Positions 50,720 through 62,476 of a stretch of 64,000 nucleotides of DNA are shown here, piece by piece. The translations under genes and the position numbers were made by a program. How positions within the stretch are numbered: position 1 is the first letter of the stretch; the number at the start of each line of letters is the position of its first letter. Origin of the DNA: Austropuccinia psidii (lineage: Eukaryota; Basidiomycota; Pucciniomycetes; Pucciniales; Sphaerophragmiaceae); the NCBI GenBank assembly GCA_023105745.1, contig JALGQZ010000004.1, forward strand, positions 63,585,112 through 63,649,111, read 5' to 3'. The notes below the pieces were generated by a model. That model worked only from the letters and a program-made list of their open reading frames with translations, ran no database searches and was not told the origin of the DNA.

Positions 50720-50933
50720 TAAGAATTATCACTATTTTTTTCAGTCCTGTTGGGAGTATAGCCAGAAAATGGACAATATTGAACATGAAATTATATCGCC
50801 ACGCAAATAAACAAGCGAAAGGGTAGAAGTAACAAGGGTGTAAGGGACAATAAGGCGGTGAAGGGCGTCGGGAAAAAACGAATAATCAGGATTGAGCTGA
50901 TTAATATCACTCTGAGAACACAAATTCTTCATA

Positions 50934-53900
50934 TTACAAAATTTCTTCATCTTCATCTTTCAGCTCGCTAGGCTTAATCATTCCAGGAATGGCTGCTTGC
51001 TCTTGTGCTTTGGCAGCAGCTAGCGCTTCTTTGTCTTCTTGAAAGAGATCAAGATGTTGTCCATCACTGGTTCCTGAATATTCCCGCAAGGAGATCAGGA
51101 AATCTCTTAAATTACTCTTAAATCGAGTTGCATCATTCCAAGTTTCCGAACATCCGGTGATGAACTGCTGAATGATAATACTATGGTGATTTAACAAAGA
51201 CCAAGTCAGTATTTATACAAAACCATACAATGAATGAGCACTCAACGGTTGAACATAAGGAAATCCACTTGTTAGAAGATTAAGTGTATATTCCTTCAAA
51301 AATCTCGCATTGTCCATAGTAGGATCATGCTCTGTTGGATTGAACAAAGGTCCTGCAATAGAACCGCTCTCAACGAGACCCCACATTCTAGATAAAACTT
51401 GTGATTGGCCCTTGAATCCTTGAGGCGATGATAGGGAAAAAGACTTCGCATTAAGCCTTGTTTGCTCAACCAACTTCATCATGATAAATCAATGCCTTAC
51501 CACTCTTATGGTCTGCATCGGTTAGCACGTAAAAAATATCTTGCAAAATTCCCAAGTAATATTGTTGAAAAAAAGCTGCCGCGGTGGGTGGATCAGTGTG
51601 CGTGGAGATGTTCGAAAAAAGTTCGAGAAGTATTCTGCAATCACTCCCAAGGTCAGTCTTAAAAATCCAATATCTATGAAATAAAAATGACCAATCAACA
51701 AACGCAAGGCCAGTGTCAGCAATATCACGAGTGATATGCTTAATTGCCCATATCACACTGTCCATCATCAACTTGAACCGGGCAGGCTCTAGGGCTAAAA
51801 GAGCTGTATTTTTTTGTTGTTGGGGAGGGGGGTAAATGGCAAAAAATCAGAGTTATTAAAATATGCAAGTCAAAACATTGGATTGATGATGAAGCCGATG
51901 TGCTTACCTGTAAAGCAGCTTGCATTGATTGCACGTAGCAGCTTGAAAAAGCCCACTCGATGCTCTGGGAATTCCGAGAAGTCTTGGTTTATCATTGTAA
52001 GCGTTGGTTCAAACACAAGCTCTAGAATTGCTGCAACCTTTCCTGTAAGTAATGGCTGAGACAAAAGAAATGCCCACAGATAGAAATGCAAAAGGAATTA
52101 ATTGTAAGAGAGCACTTGAGAAAGCCCAGGAATCTGACAAAAAAAAGTAAAACATGAGAACAAAATGCGACATACACCCAGTCGCATCACTATCGTAGAG
52201 ACAACATTGAGCACTTCCGCGTCGCGAGCAGCGGGTATGTTTCGATTGTAATCGCCCAGAACAGCCTCCAACAATGGCGGCAATAGCGTGTCGTTCAAGT
52301 TATTCAAGTCTTCAGCTCTTCGAATATGTGTGTCCACCAGTTTAAGGATTTCTTTTTTGATTGTTCTGAGACCCCTAACTTTAGGAGTTTTGGTGGCAAT
52401 GATGCCCTCAACCATGACCGTTTCACTGATAATCCCAGAAACGGCCTTGTAAAGTCCCAGCATATCCATGTAGATGCGCACAATCTGAGGTTGGAAAAAA
52501 GGGCCAATCGACAAACATGCTGATACGTTACATTTAAGCACATTAGAGAGCAGCTTAATATTGTCAGGATTGGCAAGCACGTCTACGCTAGCCAATGACT
52601 GCTGCATCATACGATCCCACTGCCAAAGTCATTGCAAAATTCAGTCATCATGGCAGCACACTACTTCTCGAAAGCAACACATACAACTGCATTAGGAGCT
52701 CGCATAAGACCTGCAATCAACCGCTCTTGAACCGGTCGATTGGGTTGCGCAGCAATCATGTGACCGACCGCTTCATAAAAGGTATGGACCTAAAGGGTAG
52801 TAATCATACTGTGATCAGTCTTGGTATAAAAATCTAAATAACTTTATACTCAGACCTGTTGGGGCGATAAATCATCGGTAATTTTGTCAAGGTTTCGAAC
52901 GATTTCATCAACAAAAGGCTCTTGTTCGCCTGGCTGCTGCGTTATAAAATGCCGTCGACATTTTTGAGCGATCTTGATAAAAGTGTCACAAGCCATATCT
53001 TGAACACCTGTCACACATCAAATAAATATAAGCTTGATGGTTAAAAACGCCCTGGAAAATCAAGTGGTTCGAACAGAACTTACCTTCGTGTGTTTCGTGC
53101 ATAAACTCAAAAAGCTTATTCACTACTGTTTTCAAAAATTTCCAATGTGCTTTTAGAAAGCGAGGGTATTGACCAACAATGTACATGATGTCAGAGGCTA
53201 CAATAGCCTTATTGTCCTTTCCACGTTTTAGCTCAGTCAACCCCAATAAATCTTTAATGACAGTCACCAAGAATCGTTTCTCGGATTCCTCATCTAACAC
53301 AAAAGCCCAAATCAGTATAACGTCAAGTCAGAGGCTGGAAAGCGCAGGAAGCTTACTCATGGCTCCAGAAATAGAGCCGATTGCCCAACATAACGTATTA
53401 CAATTATTCCACGACCATTCCGACCCATCAACTTGGCGAGCTAGCTTGCTTAACATGATATCTTCGGTATCAGGAACCTGGAACCAAAGCTTGTCAATTT
53501 TGATCTGAGGGTTTTCTCCTATGAATTTCGGTTATTACTCTTAAGCGAAAATACCTACGTCCAAGTGAGTGAGGTAGACTAAAACTTCTCGCATGGCTTT
53601 GTACAATACAATAGTGTCGGTCTCTTTCATGAACTCACGAACGACCTCACCTTCATCGTTTTCAACGACCAAAACCTGATGAGAGTGAGAATTAGTTTGA
53701 TGTACAGGCAAGACTTTATAGCAAAGTTTATCAAATCTAAAGACAAACGGACCTCTTCAGGTTTGACCATTTTCTCGATGAATGTAAGCCTCAAATTACT
53801 ACAAACTTCTCGATAAAGTAATTTCCGCCCCTGAGCTTCATTACCAACTCCGCCACCACCAAAGTGAGCGCTGGTGCCACCTACGCCGCCAGTGCTTCCG

Positions 53901-55719
53901 ACAAGATTTAGTCCAATACCCATCAAAGGTCCCATATCTGTAGGAATTGATTGTTGTTCGTCATATAGCTCTTTAACAAGTTTTGACCAATATTCCAAGC
54001 AAACTTTGAAGAGCTCCCTATCGTCGACCTGAGAGATTTTGATTAAGTACATGTGCACGTTAACTCTGGAAGAAATGAAAATGATCAACATCAGTTATAC
54101 TTTCCAAGCAATTCAAAAACCTAATTTTTAAATATTTTGGTCTTACAGCAAGTCATGGTGTTGAGGAACTTCAAGAAGTCGGCTGTTCTTGAACAAAAAA
54201 CTACATAAAAACACGGCAAGAGCCATCACGAACTCCTGCTCGTATTGGGGTTGAGAATCCCACATTTCCTTTAACTCTGTATTGGGGGGAAGGATTCGAT
54301 TGACCGATGACATGACCATCGTAAGCAACAGCACAAATTTCGCGTCGTACTCTGGCCCTGCGTCTCTTATAGAACCGATCTCAGCAAGACAACGCAAGGT
54401 AATATTTCGGTATTGTCTTTCTTCAAGATACTGAACAAAAAGTACAGGGGACAAAATTGCATTGGCAAATTAGACGTAAGGAAAAAGCAAAGACGAGCAT
54501 AACGATGCTTTGACTAACCCGGTTAATTAGGTGATCAATCAAGCTTGTCTCAAATATGTAACCTAGTGGAATCCAATTCAAAAACCTCAAGAGAGTACCC
54601 AATGTAGCAGTAATAAGGCTTGGCTTGGTAGCTTTCTCTAAAATTTCACTGAAGAGGCAGCCAAAGTGGAAGTCAATGGCTGTTAAAGAAAAGCAACGAT
54701 TATTTGTGACAACTCACTTGCAAAGCTGAAATACGTCTGCAAATTCATTACACATTTGATTTTTAAGTGCTTTCGTTTTGGCTTGGGTCATTTGCTCTGC
54801 ACTGTAATCAAAGATCTCTTCAGAAAGTAATTTGAGGATGACCATATTGTTTTCACACAATGAGAGCGAGGTTCGAGATGAAGCTATGATTTCAGGGATA
54901 AAGCCGGGCCAATTGTGAGGCCATTCCTGCTTCAAGATCTAAAGTAAAACGCGTTAAAGTGGAGATAAGGGAAGAAAGCAATATAACGAAAACTGCTTAC
55001 TTGAACCAAAATCAAATTCATTTTATTGACAAAAGCTTTATCTTTCCGCATGAGTGCCTCATCGCGAGTCATTTTAACAATGTAGCCAACAATAAAATTC
55101 TACATACGAAAATCATTTGATTTTTAGTAAGCATAATGTTTGGAATGAAAAAAATATCATTGAGCTCACCTTAATACCAGATCTCTGCGATTCTGGAAGA
55201 ACCTTCCATTTCGTAGTGATGAGCTACAAACAGACATTGATATCAATCAATAAAGATTACTTAAGCAGTGGTAAAAAGAAAGTCGAGGAAGCAAGATCAA
55301 GTTATTCAAAAAAGTGTTATAGCATACCTTATCCATAATTTGAAGAGCAATGTACTTATCGAAAAAAATTAGTAAAAAATAATAATAATTAATCAGTAAA
55401 ATCCAACAGTTGCCTCGAAAAGTAAGCCAAGATTTCTATGCCTTGATAAAGACGATGTAATCATTCTTTCAATTTCAAGGCGATCGAAAGAGAAATAACT
55501 TGGAAGCATTTGGTATCTCGATGATAAACCTACCTTGGAATGTTGAGAAGCACTATTCTCCAAAATCACCGGGACTTTTTGCCAAGCATCTGATTGCTCT
55601 TGAAATTGAGTAAGAATAGTCATGGCTTGCTTTTGTTGAGGACCCTGAGTGTCAAAGGCAGCTTTGACTACCTGATCGATTATGCCGGGATCAGCGGCAG
55701 GGTTCAATAATTCTTCCAT
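50934..55719 (-). CDS. CRM1: Exportin-1 (CRM1), complete 19-exon gene
   Basis: Nuclear export receptor that carries leucine-rich NES cargo out of the nucleus with Ran-GTP. A model with consistent phases uses these exons (high to low): 55719-55534, 55354-55328, 55223-55170, 55099-55001, 54938-54718, 54648-54519, 54430-54147, 54065-53753, 53675-53559, 53477-53357, 53293-53084, 53007-52856, 52789-52688, 52619-52176, 52055-51908, 51803-51704, 51634-51501, 51418-51229, 51180-50934. All introns are GT-AG and the sum is 3,279 nt, 1,092 residues, close to the family's 1,070-1,085. Seen: importin-beta-like N-terminus ([15 protein letters not shown]), exportin-1 core ([35 protein letters not shown]), HEAT repeats through the NES-binding region ([29 protein letters not shown]), CRM1 C-terminal domain and acidic tail KDEDEEIL. 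A Gly-rich insert occupies residues about 376-413. No stops or frameshifts. Confidence 0.97.
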
Positions 55720-56300
55720 TTTAGATTGATTGATGATCGATTATATGCTATATGTTCTTCTTTTTTGTACAATGATGAAGCTTGTTTGTTTTTGGTTTTC
55801 TAATCTGATTCCAGTTGTAAGAAATGTCACTCAAGAGCTAAGTTTTGAAACTTTTGCTAATCCTAGTTGAAAATATCAAACAATGAAATTAAGCCACGAG
55901 AGCCCCAATGAAGCCAAGGCTAGAGATTAGATTAGAGATAAGTTCTTAACAATATCTTCAACGCAACTTACCGACACAAAGATGAAGGGGACAAAGGATG
56001 ACGACGTGAGCCAAAAGACAAGAGAGTAATTGAGCAACTGATTGAGATTGGTAGTTGATGGCGAATACGACGACGGATTGACTCGATCCCACCAAAGAAA
56101 GTCGAGTATAAAGTATAATGGGGACGAATCAAGCACAAACCCTTCAGGATGCTTGTTCTCCCGACCAACCAGTCGTTAATTAAGCGCTTTCTTGATGAGA
56201 CGCCACAGTCCTCAGCAAGGGCAAACGCCGATCGACAAGCGTAAAAGCAAACAAACAGGGAGACAAGAATGGAAAGTGAGTGATAGATCAAAGATCAGTG
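55720..56300 (-). promoter_or_regulatory. Likely exportin-1 promoter and 5' UTR region
   Basis: This 580-bp stretch upstream of the ATG is CpG-containing and gene-like in composition, in contrast to the AT-rich sequence beyond about 56,550. No TATA box or other element can be assigned by eye. The 5' UTR boundary is not determinable. Confidence 0.4.
55968..56291 (-). CDS. Possible small secreted protein or spurious frame upstream of exportin-1
   Basis: A 107-codon frame begins MIYHSLSILVSLFVCFYACR, a hydrophobic N-terminus that looks like a signal peptide, with a plausible cut after SAFA. The rest is basic and Ser/Arg-rich with few Cys. It lies in the presumed exportin-1 5' region on the same strand, and another frame overlaps it, so it may be 5' UTR sequence read by chance. 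I do not recognise a family. Confidence 0.2.
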   Translation of the reverse strand: MIYHSLSILVSLFVCFYACRSAFALAEDCGVSSRKRLINDWLVGRTSILKGLCLIRPHYTLYSTFFGGIESIRRRIRHQLPISISCSITLLSFGSRRHPLSPSSLCR

Positions 56301-57677
56301 AATGATATTGTCGTTAGGTCGAATGAAATTAAAAAGGGAGGAAGACAAAAGAAGTTAATGGTCTTTTTAAATCTTAAAGGAAATATTAGTGGATAGATGG
56401 GTGGGATGTGGTGATTGAAGGCGAGAGAATCAGAAAAGTTGGAGTGTGTGTCTGTAAATCGTCAAGATCGAGATCAGAACGACAATCAAATTGAATGACA
56501 GATCCAGACTGAGTACTGTAAATTCAATTTAAAGTTTAAGACGACAACAACGCAGATCGAAAATTTAAATTCAAAACTTGATTTAAAATTTTCATTTGAC
56601 TCAACCAAGACTAGGATAACATTATGTGCAATTTTTGATTACTTAGAATCAATCAAAATGGAAAAAGAGTTTAAATTTTTATGAACCATTAACAAATTTG
56701 TTTTGAGAAGAGCCAAGCTCATTATTCAATCATTGGAAAGGGAGTTTGGTTTAAAATATTTTTAGAAAAAAATCATTGGATCCTAAATCAAGATCTAAAA
56801 CTTAACTACCAAATCATTGATTCATCAAGAAAATAAATTTTAACAATTTAACTGAGTGTATATTTATATTTATGTTTATTTTAAAAAGATAAATGGTCAG
56901 TTTCATTCAAAGGAATATCCTACAAAGAAAAGGTCTTTTTCCTTTTCACTCTTCAATCACCTAAACTCATAAGAATATTGAGTAAAAACTTTAATAAGAT
57001 TCGAAGGGCATATAAAAAGTAAGTAGGAAGTTTATTTAACATAAAATTAAATTCAAAATGGAGATCATTGGAACATATTTTTCACTTTTTCTTCAATTTT
57101 TTGGTTAAAGTTTGTTTGTTTTTGGAGAATATATATAAATGAAAATCCTTTTAAAGACAAGGTTTTTTTGAGTGGATTCCAAGTTTTTCTTTCAATTTTA
57201 AATTAAATCTAATTTATTTATTCAAATTGAAAAAATAATAATAATCAGAAATTTTCCTTTTTGATTCATTTTACTTTCTAATCAAGTAATAAAGCTATCT
57301 TTTGAAATCATTTGAAACTCAAATTTATTACAGTTTTATTTGAGCTAATAAGATGTCTCAAACCTGCTAATTCAAAAATTCAAAATCCTTGAGTTCTTTG
57401 AACCAGATGTTGGATTTAATATATGGGATTTTGAAAATCTCACAACTAATGCATTTCAGGTACAAAACACTTATATTCTTTGGTACCTATTTCCATATAT
57501 TTTTTTCTAATCCCACATTTTCCAAAAACCACTTTCAGTGAACTTGAATTAATGAAACTTATACAAAATAATATTATTTAATTCATTAAAAACTAAATCT
57601 TCAACTTTAATTATTTTCAATCATTCCTAGAAATAAATCTGACAAAATGTGATTCAGGACTTAGAATCATTACATTA
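56301..57677. other. AT-rich flank with a possible relic of a Harbinger end
   Basis: No gene seen. At about 57,419-57,520 the text ATATGGGATTTTG, GGTACAAAACAC and TTTGGTACC resembles the subterminal region of the PIF/Harbinger family (compare 10,199-10,260), so a decayed end of another copy may lie here. The remainder is plain AT-rich sequence. Confidence 0.35.
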
Positions 57678-57903
57678 GGGGGTATCAAAGTTACCAAATC
57701 CCACCCTCAAAATCCCAAGTTTAGATACTAAAATCTTGCCTTTAGCTTCACTTAAAGGCACATTTTTACAACATAAAACTTGGTAAGGGAATGTTAAATT
57801 GCATGAAACTTGCCTTTTCTTTTATAAAATATGAATATACTAGTCATTTATTAAAGTATGTGATTTAAAATTGGATTTTCTATAGATCTTTTCTTCATTT
57901 ACC

Positions 57904-59144
57904 ATGCCAAAGGCATTGCAAATGCTACCTCTATTTCAGACCTTAAAATCACTGCATTTCATCAATGCTTTCAGCTCTGATAGTGATTCTGATATCCAGG
58001 AAGATATACTCTTATTAAATATGATAACATCACAAAGATACATCAATCCTCATAGAATATATCCATCACATTAAATGTATACAATTAATGATTAACAAAA
58101 ATTATCATCTGAAAAGTTTTGCCAGCTTTGTAGGACCACACATGAATCATTTCAAAAAATTGGTTTCACAAAGTCAAGGTGATAAAACCTTTAAAACCTC
58201 ATCACAAAACAAACACAATCCTGCCATACAATTGGCTATGGTACTATCAAGGTTAGGATCAAATGGCAATGGGGCTGCTTTGGGAAAGATCAGAATGTTA
58301 TTTGGAATTAGCCATGAGGCTATTGTGTTGTACACTTAAAGAGTGATACATATCTTAATGAAGTTAAAGCACAAAATGATTGTGTGGCCAATGATAGAAC
58401 AACACAGAAAAATGTCTCAAGTTATGCAGGCAGAAGGCTTGCCTGGGTGCATTGAATTTATTTATGGGAGTCTCATACCATTATCACAATTTCCCCCAAG
58501 TGATGGTAAAGCCTATTTTCATTTTGAAAAGAGGTAAGCTTTTGAATTTTTATTCTTTATTTAATTCTTACTTATTGTTTAAAATTAAGGTCTTTTATGT
58601 CAATACAACTGGTTTGTGATACAAACAAACAGTTTACTGCTCTACATGTGGGTTTTAATGGGTCACTCCATGATGCAAATGTATATCATAATATGAAAAT
58701 TTCACAAACACCTCAAGAATTTTATGAAAAAGATCAGCATTTACTTTCCAATTAAGAATATTCAAGCTCTACTTGGGTTGTTCCAGAATATAAGGGAGTT
58801 GTGGCACAGAATGAAGACAGCTGTTCTTTCAATTACTGTCTAGAAAAATCAAGGGTCATAATTGGGCATGCAGTTGGAATTTTGAAGGGGAAGTGGTTTT
58901 CTCTAAGGGAAATGCAAAATCAAATGAGGGATAATCATGAAATTGAATAATTTGTTAGTTGTGTTCCTTGCACAATTTTACATAATATGTTAGCACAAAT
59001 TGGCAATGAATGGTTTGATTTATATGAAGATGATGATTCACCACATGCAGAAAATATGTGAAATAACAACATTGGGGAAGATGTGGTAAATATGTGTGAA
59101 AAAATAAACCAATTACTTTGGCATGGAAAGATAATCAATTGTGA
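57904..59144 (+). pseudogene. PIF/Harbinger transposase of copy 2 (broken)
   Basis: Begins MPKALQMLPLFQTLKS and follows the copy 1 transposase to TGA at 59,142-59,144, with an intron-like GTAAGC at about 58,533. The first catalytic region reads EFIYGSLIPLS, where copy 1 has FIDGS, so the first Asp is changed to Tyr. The second Asp survives in GSLHDANVY. The third region, VIIGHAVGILKGKW, has Gly (58,864-58,866) in place of the catalytic Glu. In-frame stops occur, for example after LSN near 58,753 and in NEIE-stop-FVS near 58,948. It is inactive. Confidence 0.8.
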
Positions 59145-59231
59145 ATTTCATCAGGGCCATTGAATTATGTACTTAGTTCAATGGCATAAAATGGAGTGGA
59201 CATGTTATTGAGAAAATAAAACTATTTAAAA

Positions 59232-62200
59232 TTAATACTTTTTAACTATTTGTTGGTACTGCACATTTTTTTCAAAGTACCCATTGACTTTTGTGGGTGT
59301 AATTGTCAAGAATTTGTCACCTACATCAAATAATATATGGTTGATTTGGAAAGAACATCCAAAGTGAGTTATTCAGTCATGATTGATAATTTCTGGAGGA
59401 GGTTTTGTTGTATGATGAACAATTGTTGATATCTTCCAAAGGATTTCCATGATTCCAGGTTTCTTTAAAAAGTAAATCTCCATTTTCAATTCAGGGAAGT
59501 GCAAGCCATGTCCAGATGGGGTGAAGACAGTTTAAAGGGGATGGAAAACTTTTTTTGAGACAAAAGAAAATATACCATAAGTCCAGGAATTTAGATAATT
59601 TAAATATTGATGTGGCTTATTGAAAAATCCATCTTGAGTGACAATGACATTGGTAAAAGCTTTGAATTCTTCCTTTGGATTAGCAAAAGTTCATTGGAGT
59701 TGACTGAAGCTTGGTAACTTGGATTCTTCCATTAATGACTGATTTTCATTTGAAACTGACTTAGAAAAATGAGATATTCTTGAGCAAATAAATTCATCAT
59801 ATTGTTGAAGTTTGGTCCATTGCTTATTTTCTTTTTCAATTTGATGAGGAGTCAAACCAGGTTTTTTGGAGTAAACACATAAGATTTTTTAAATACGTTA
59901 GTAATTATTAAAATAAAAAGAAAAAAATATCACACACCTGCAGATTTGCCAGAATCAGAACCAGGGAAAAAGCCAATACCTTTCATAATTCAACCTAGGA
60001 CTTGTTTATTGGTTTTAATTCCTTTTCAATTTTGGGATAAGGACTTTAATTTCATAATAAGATCTTTTAGGATTTGAGAGTGTCCAGAAGAATAGTCAAA
60101 AGGGGTTATTTCATAAAAAATGGCTTTTTCATTTTATCAATGATTAAATAAGGATGGGGTAAAGTTTTTACTGATGGAAGTTTTAACCTTGAGGCATTCT
60201 CTGATTTCTTGTCCATTGAGATGGTTGGGAAGTCTTTATATGCTGTGTTTGAATGGCCAAGGTGAGACATGATTTTTTTTGAATTACAGATATGTTGTCT
60301 TTGGCCCCAGGAAAGGTTTTTTTTATTATTTGTTTTGATATTATTGTACTCATTATGTTATATATTTGGTTTAGTCCTAACCATGACATCAAGAGGAGGA
60401 ATAATAGTTTCATCATATTTCAAATAATTCTGATGATGTGCTGAGTCTGGTTTAGTCCTAACCATGACATTATCAGAATGAGTTTGTGTGAGCCTTGAGG
60501 TATACTTTACATACCCAAAGAGGACACAACTATCTTTAAAAATAAATTATGAACTATGCATAACCCATAGGTAATGCATATATTCAAACTTCAACATTTT
60601 TTATTTCAGAAAAGATAAATAACTTTTTTGTGAGTAAGTAAATCCATGAATTTAAGGCCAGATTTGGATTCTACTCAAAAATTCACCCAGCGTAACTCCA
60701 TAGAGTGAATAAGCTTCAATTAACTCTAAGAGGTGGCAATATGGATATACTTCAATACCACATAAAAAAATTGTGAAATTTTTTGTTTTTCTCAATTTCA
60801 TGCCAAAATAATTGGAATGAAAGAAATCCCATGTTACATATACACTAATAATAGTGTTATTTATGTTTTTGGAACTTAATATAATGGTATTATTAAATAA
60901 AGTTTTGATACACCCGTAGTGGATATCAGTCTTGATGCCTGAATTTCTATTTTTGACCTGAAAATAGCTAAGGGGGACAAAAGACATCAAACAGAGCCAG
61001 GGTACCCAACTTCTGAGGCCCCTGAGGCGTGGATAGCTCTAAAGCTTGGATTAATGGCTGATATTGGCCCAATTAGCATACTAAAACCTTTTGGGAACCT
61101 AGTTACCAAGTTGAAATCTCATTAAATCATAAGAAAATTGCAAATAAGCTACTATTCTGATGTGACAGGAAGGTAAAGAGCAACTTGAAATCTTGTAACT
61201 ATGTCAATTATTAATGATTTTGCATGGATGAACCTCAAAAGAGTAATTAAAACCTCTTTTGGACTAGTATCCATTGATTTACCTCATAGCAACCGGCTAT
61301 ATAGTGTTATTTGAAATTCTATGTAGAAATGAGGTAAAAAATTCAAAAATTCATTAAAAATACAATTCTGAATTAATATTTCTGAAGCTTTCAGGACCAA
61401 TTGAGAACAGTATGACCCATAAATAAGCCAAAAATAATTATGGTTTCATGAGTAAAATTAAAAGTTTTATGTACAGTCCATTTTTGATAATTCCACATGA
61501 AATACTGAATCTTCAAAAATTCACAGAAAAGACAAACTGTGATGAATTTTCCAACAAAATTGATAAATTTTAGAAATTAATGTTTATTTTTAAATAAAAT
61601 AATATTTATAGTTTTTAGACCTTTTATTCTTAACCATATTGGGGTTGGTAGTCACATAAAAGCATCAATTAAGTAATTATGATAATCTTACATGACAACA
61701 GATAATGCAATCATTAATACAAAAAGGATTATTGTTTTATAGCTCACTGGTTTTTCAATTTTCTTCATTGCATGCCTCTGTGAGCTGTCTTAGACTTAAA
61801 AGAGGCCTCCTCTTGCTGTTTTTTCCAATTCATCTTATTTTATCAAATTATATCTTTATCACCAACAAGTAAGTATTAGTTAAAATCTTTTCTTAAGTAT
61901 TTTAATTCTTTCAGAATCAATCATGAAGACATGAGATCATATAAGTAAACTATATATTGTTGTAATATTGTTATAAACCAATTTTGATCCTTTAAATCCA
62001 CACTTATACGTCAAATCTCTCTACCAATCTCTTTCTAAGGTTCATTTGAGTATGAGTGAGTGATTTATTATTAATTCTTGAATTTTTTTCGCTAGTGATA
62101 GTTTCCTTCAGGAATTCTACCTATAATTGTTTTTGCAAAAGATTATTATATATTAAAATAATTTTATTATTTTAATAAAGAAGTTTTATTATTAAATACC

Positions 62201-62476
62201 TCTTGTAATTGATTCTTGTAGACAATTACTGCTTGCTGTTATAATCAATAGTAGTGTATAACAAGTAAAAGAAATAATTAATTCATTAATTATTTAATTG
62301 TGGCTATAATAATAATTTTATTATTATATTTCATAAGAACATTCATAGTACTGTTGATTGATAGTGATATTATAAAAAGTTTCATAGACAAATCTTACAG
62401 TTTGAGAGTGAGAGAGTGTAGGAGAATTTTTTTTTAAGTTCAAGCATGAGGGAAGGGGGGTCAAATTGAATGACAT
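59232..62476 (-). pseudogene. TET/JBP-like dioxygenase gene of copy 2, split by a solo LTR
   Basis: N-terminus MSFNLTPLPSCLNLKKNSP at 62,476 matches copy 1's MSFLFPSLPSSLKFKKKSP, then the solo LTR intervenes (62,399-60,487). Coding homology resumes with MVRTKPDSAHH and the repeated VMVRTKPN (60,470-60,360) and runs to TAA at 59,232. The HxD iron motif of copy 1 (HKD) reads HQY here; the Asp codon position is 59,606-59,604, so the metal site is lost. The later VHHTTKPPP and THFGCSFQIN are kept. Further stops are present, as in SFSQLQ-stop-TFANP. It is conserved in layout with copy 1, which supports the gene as a true element component. Confidence 0.65.
60487..62399. mobile_element. Solo LTR, 1,913 bp, with 5-bp target duplication GTTTG
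   Basis: Starts TGTGAGCCTTGAGG and ends ACAAATCTTACA. The ends form the short inverted repeat TGTGAG/TGTAAG with TG and CA termini. GTTTG stands at 60,482-60,486 and again at 62,400-62,404. Comparison with copy 1, which lacks this sequence at the matching position, shows it is an insertion. No gag or pol is present, so it is a solo LTR left by recombination between two LTRs, or an unusually simple non-autonomous element. Its long size fits a Gypsy-type LTR, but it is not the family at 16.2 kb. Confidence 0.75.

Noticed and set aside
50741..50956. 71-codon minus-strand frame overlapping the exportin-1 stop
   Set aside because: It overlaps the exportin-1 end in another frame and runs into its 3' UTR; no domain seen.
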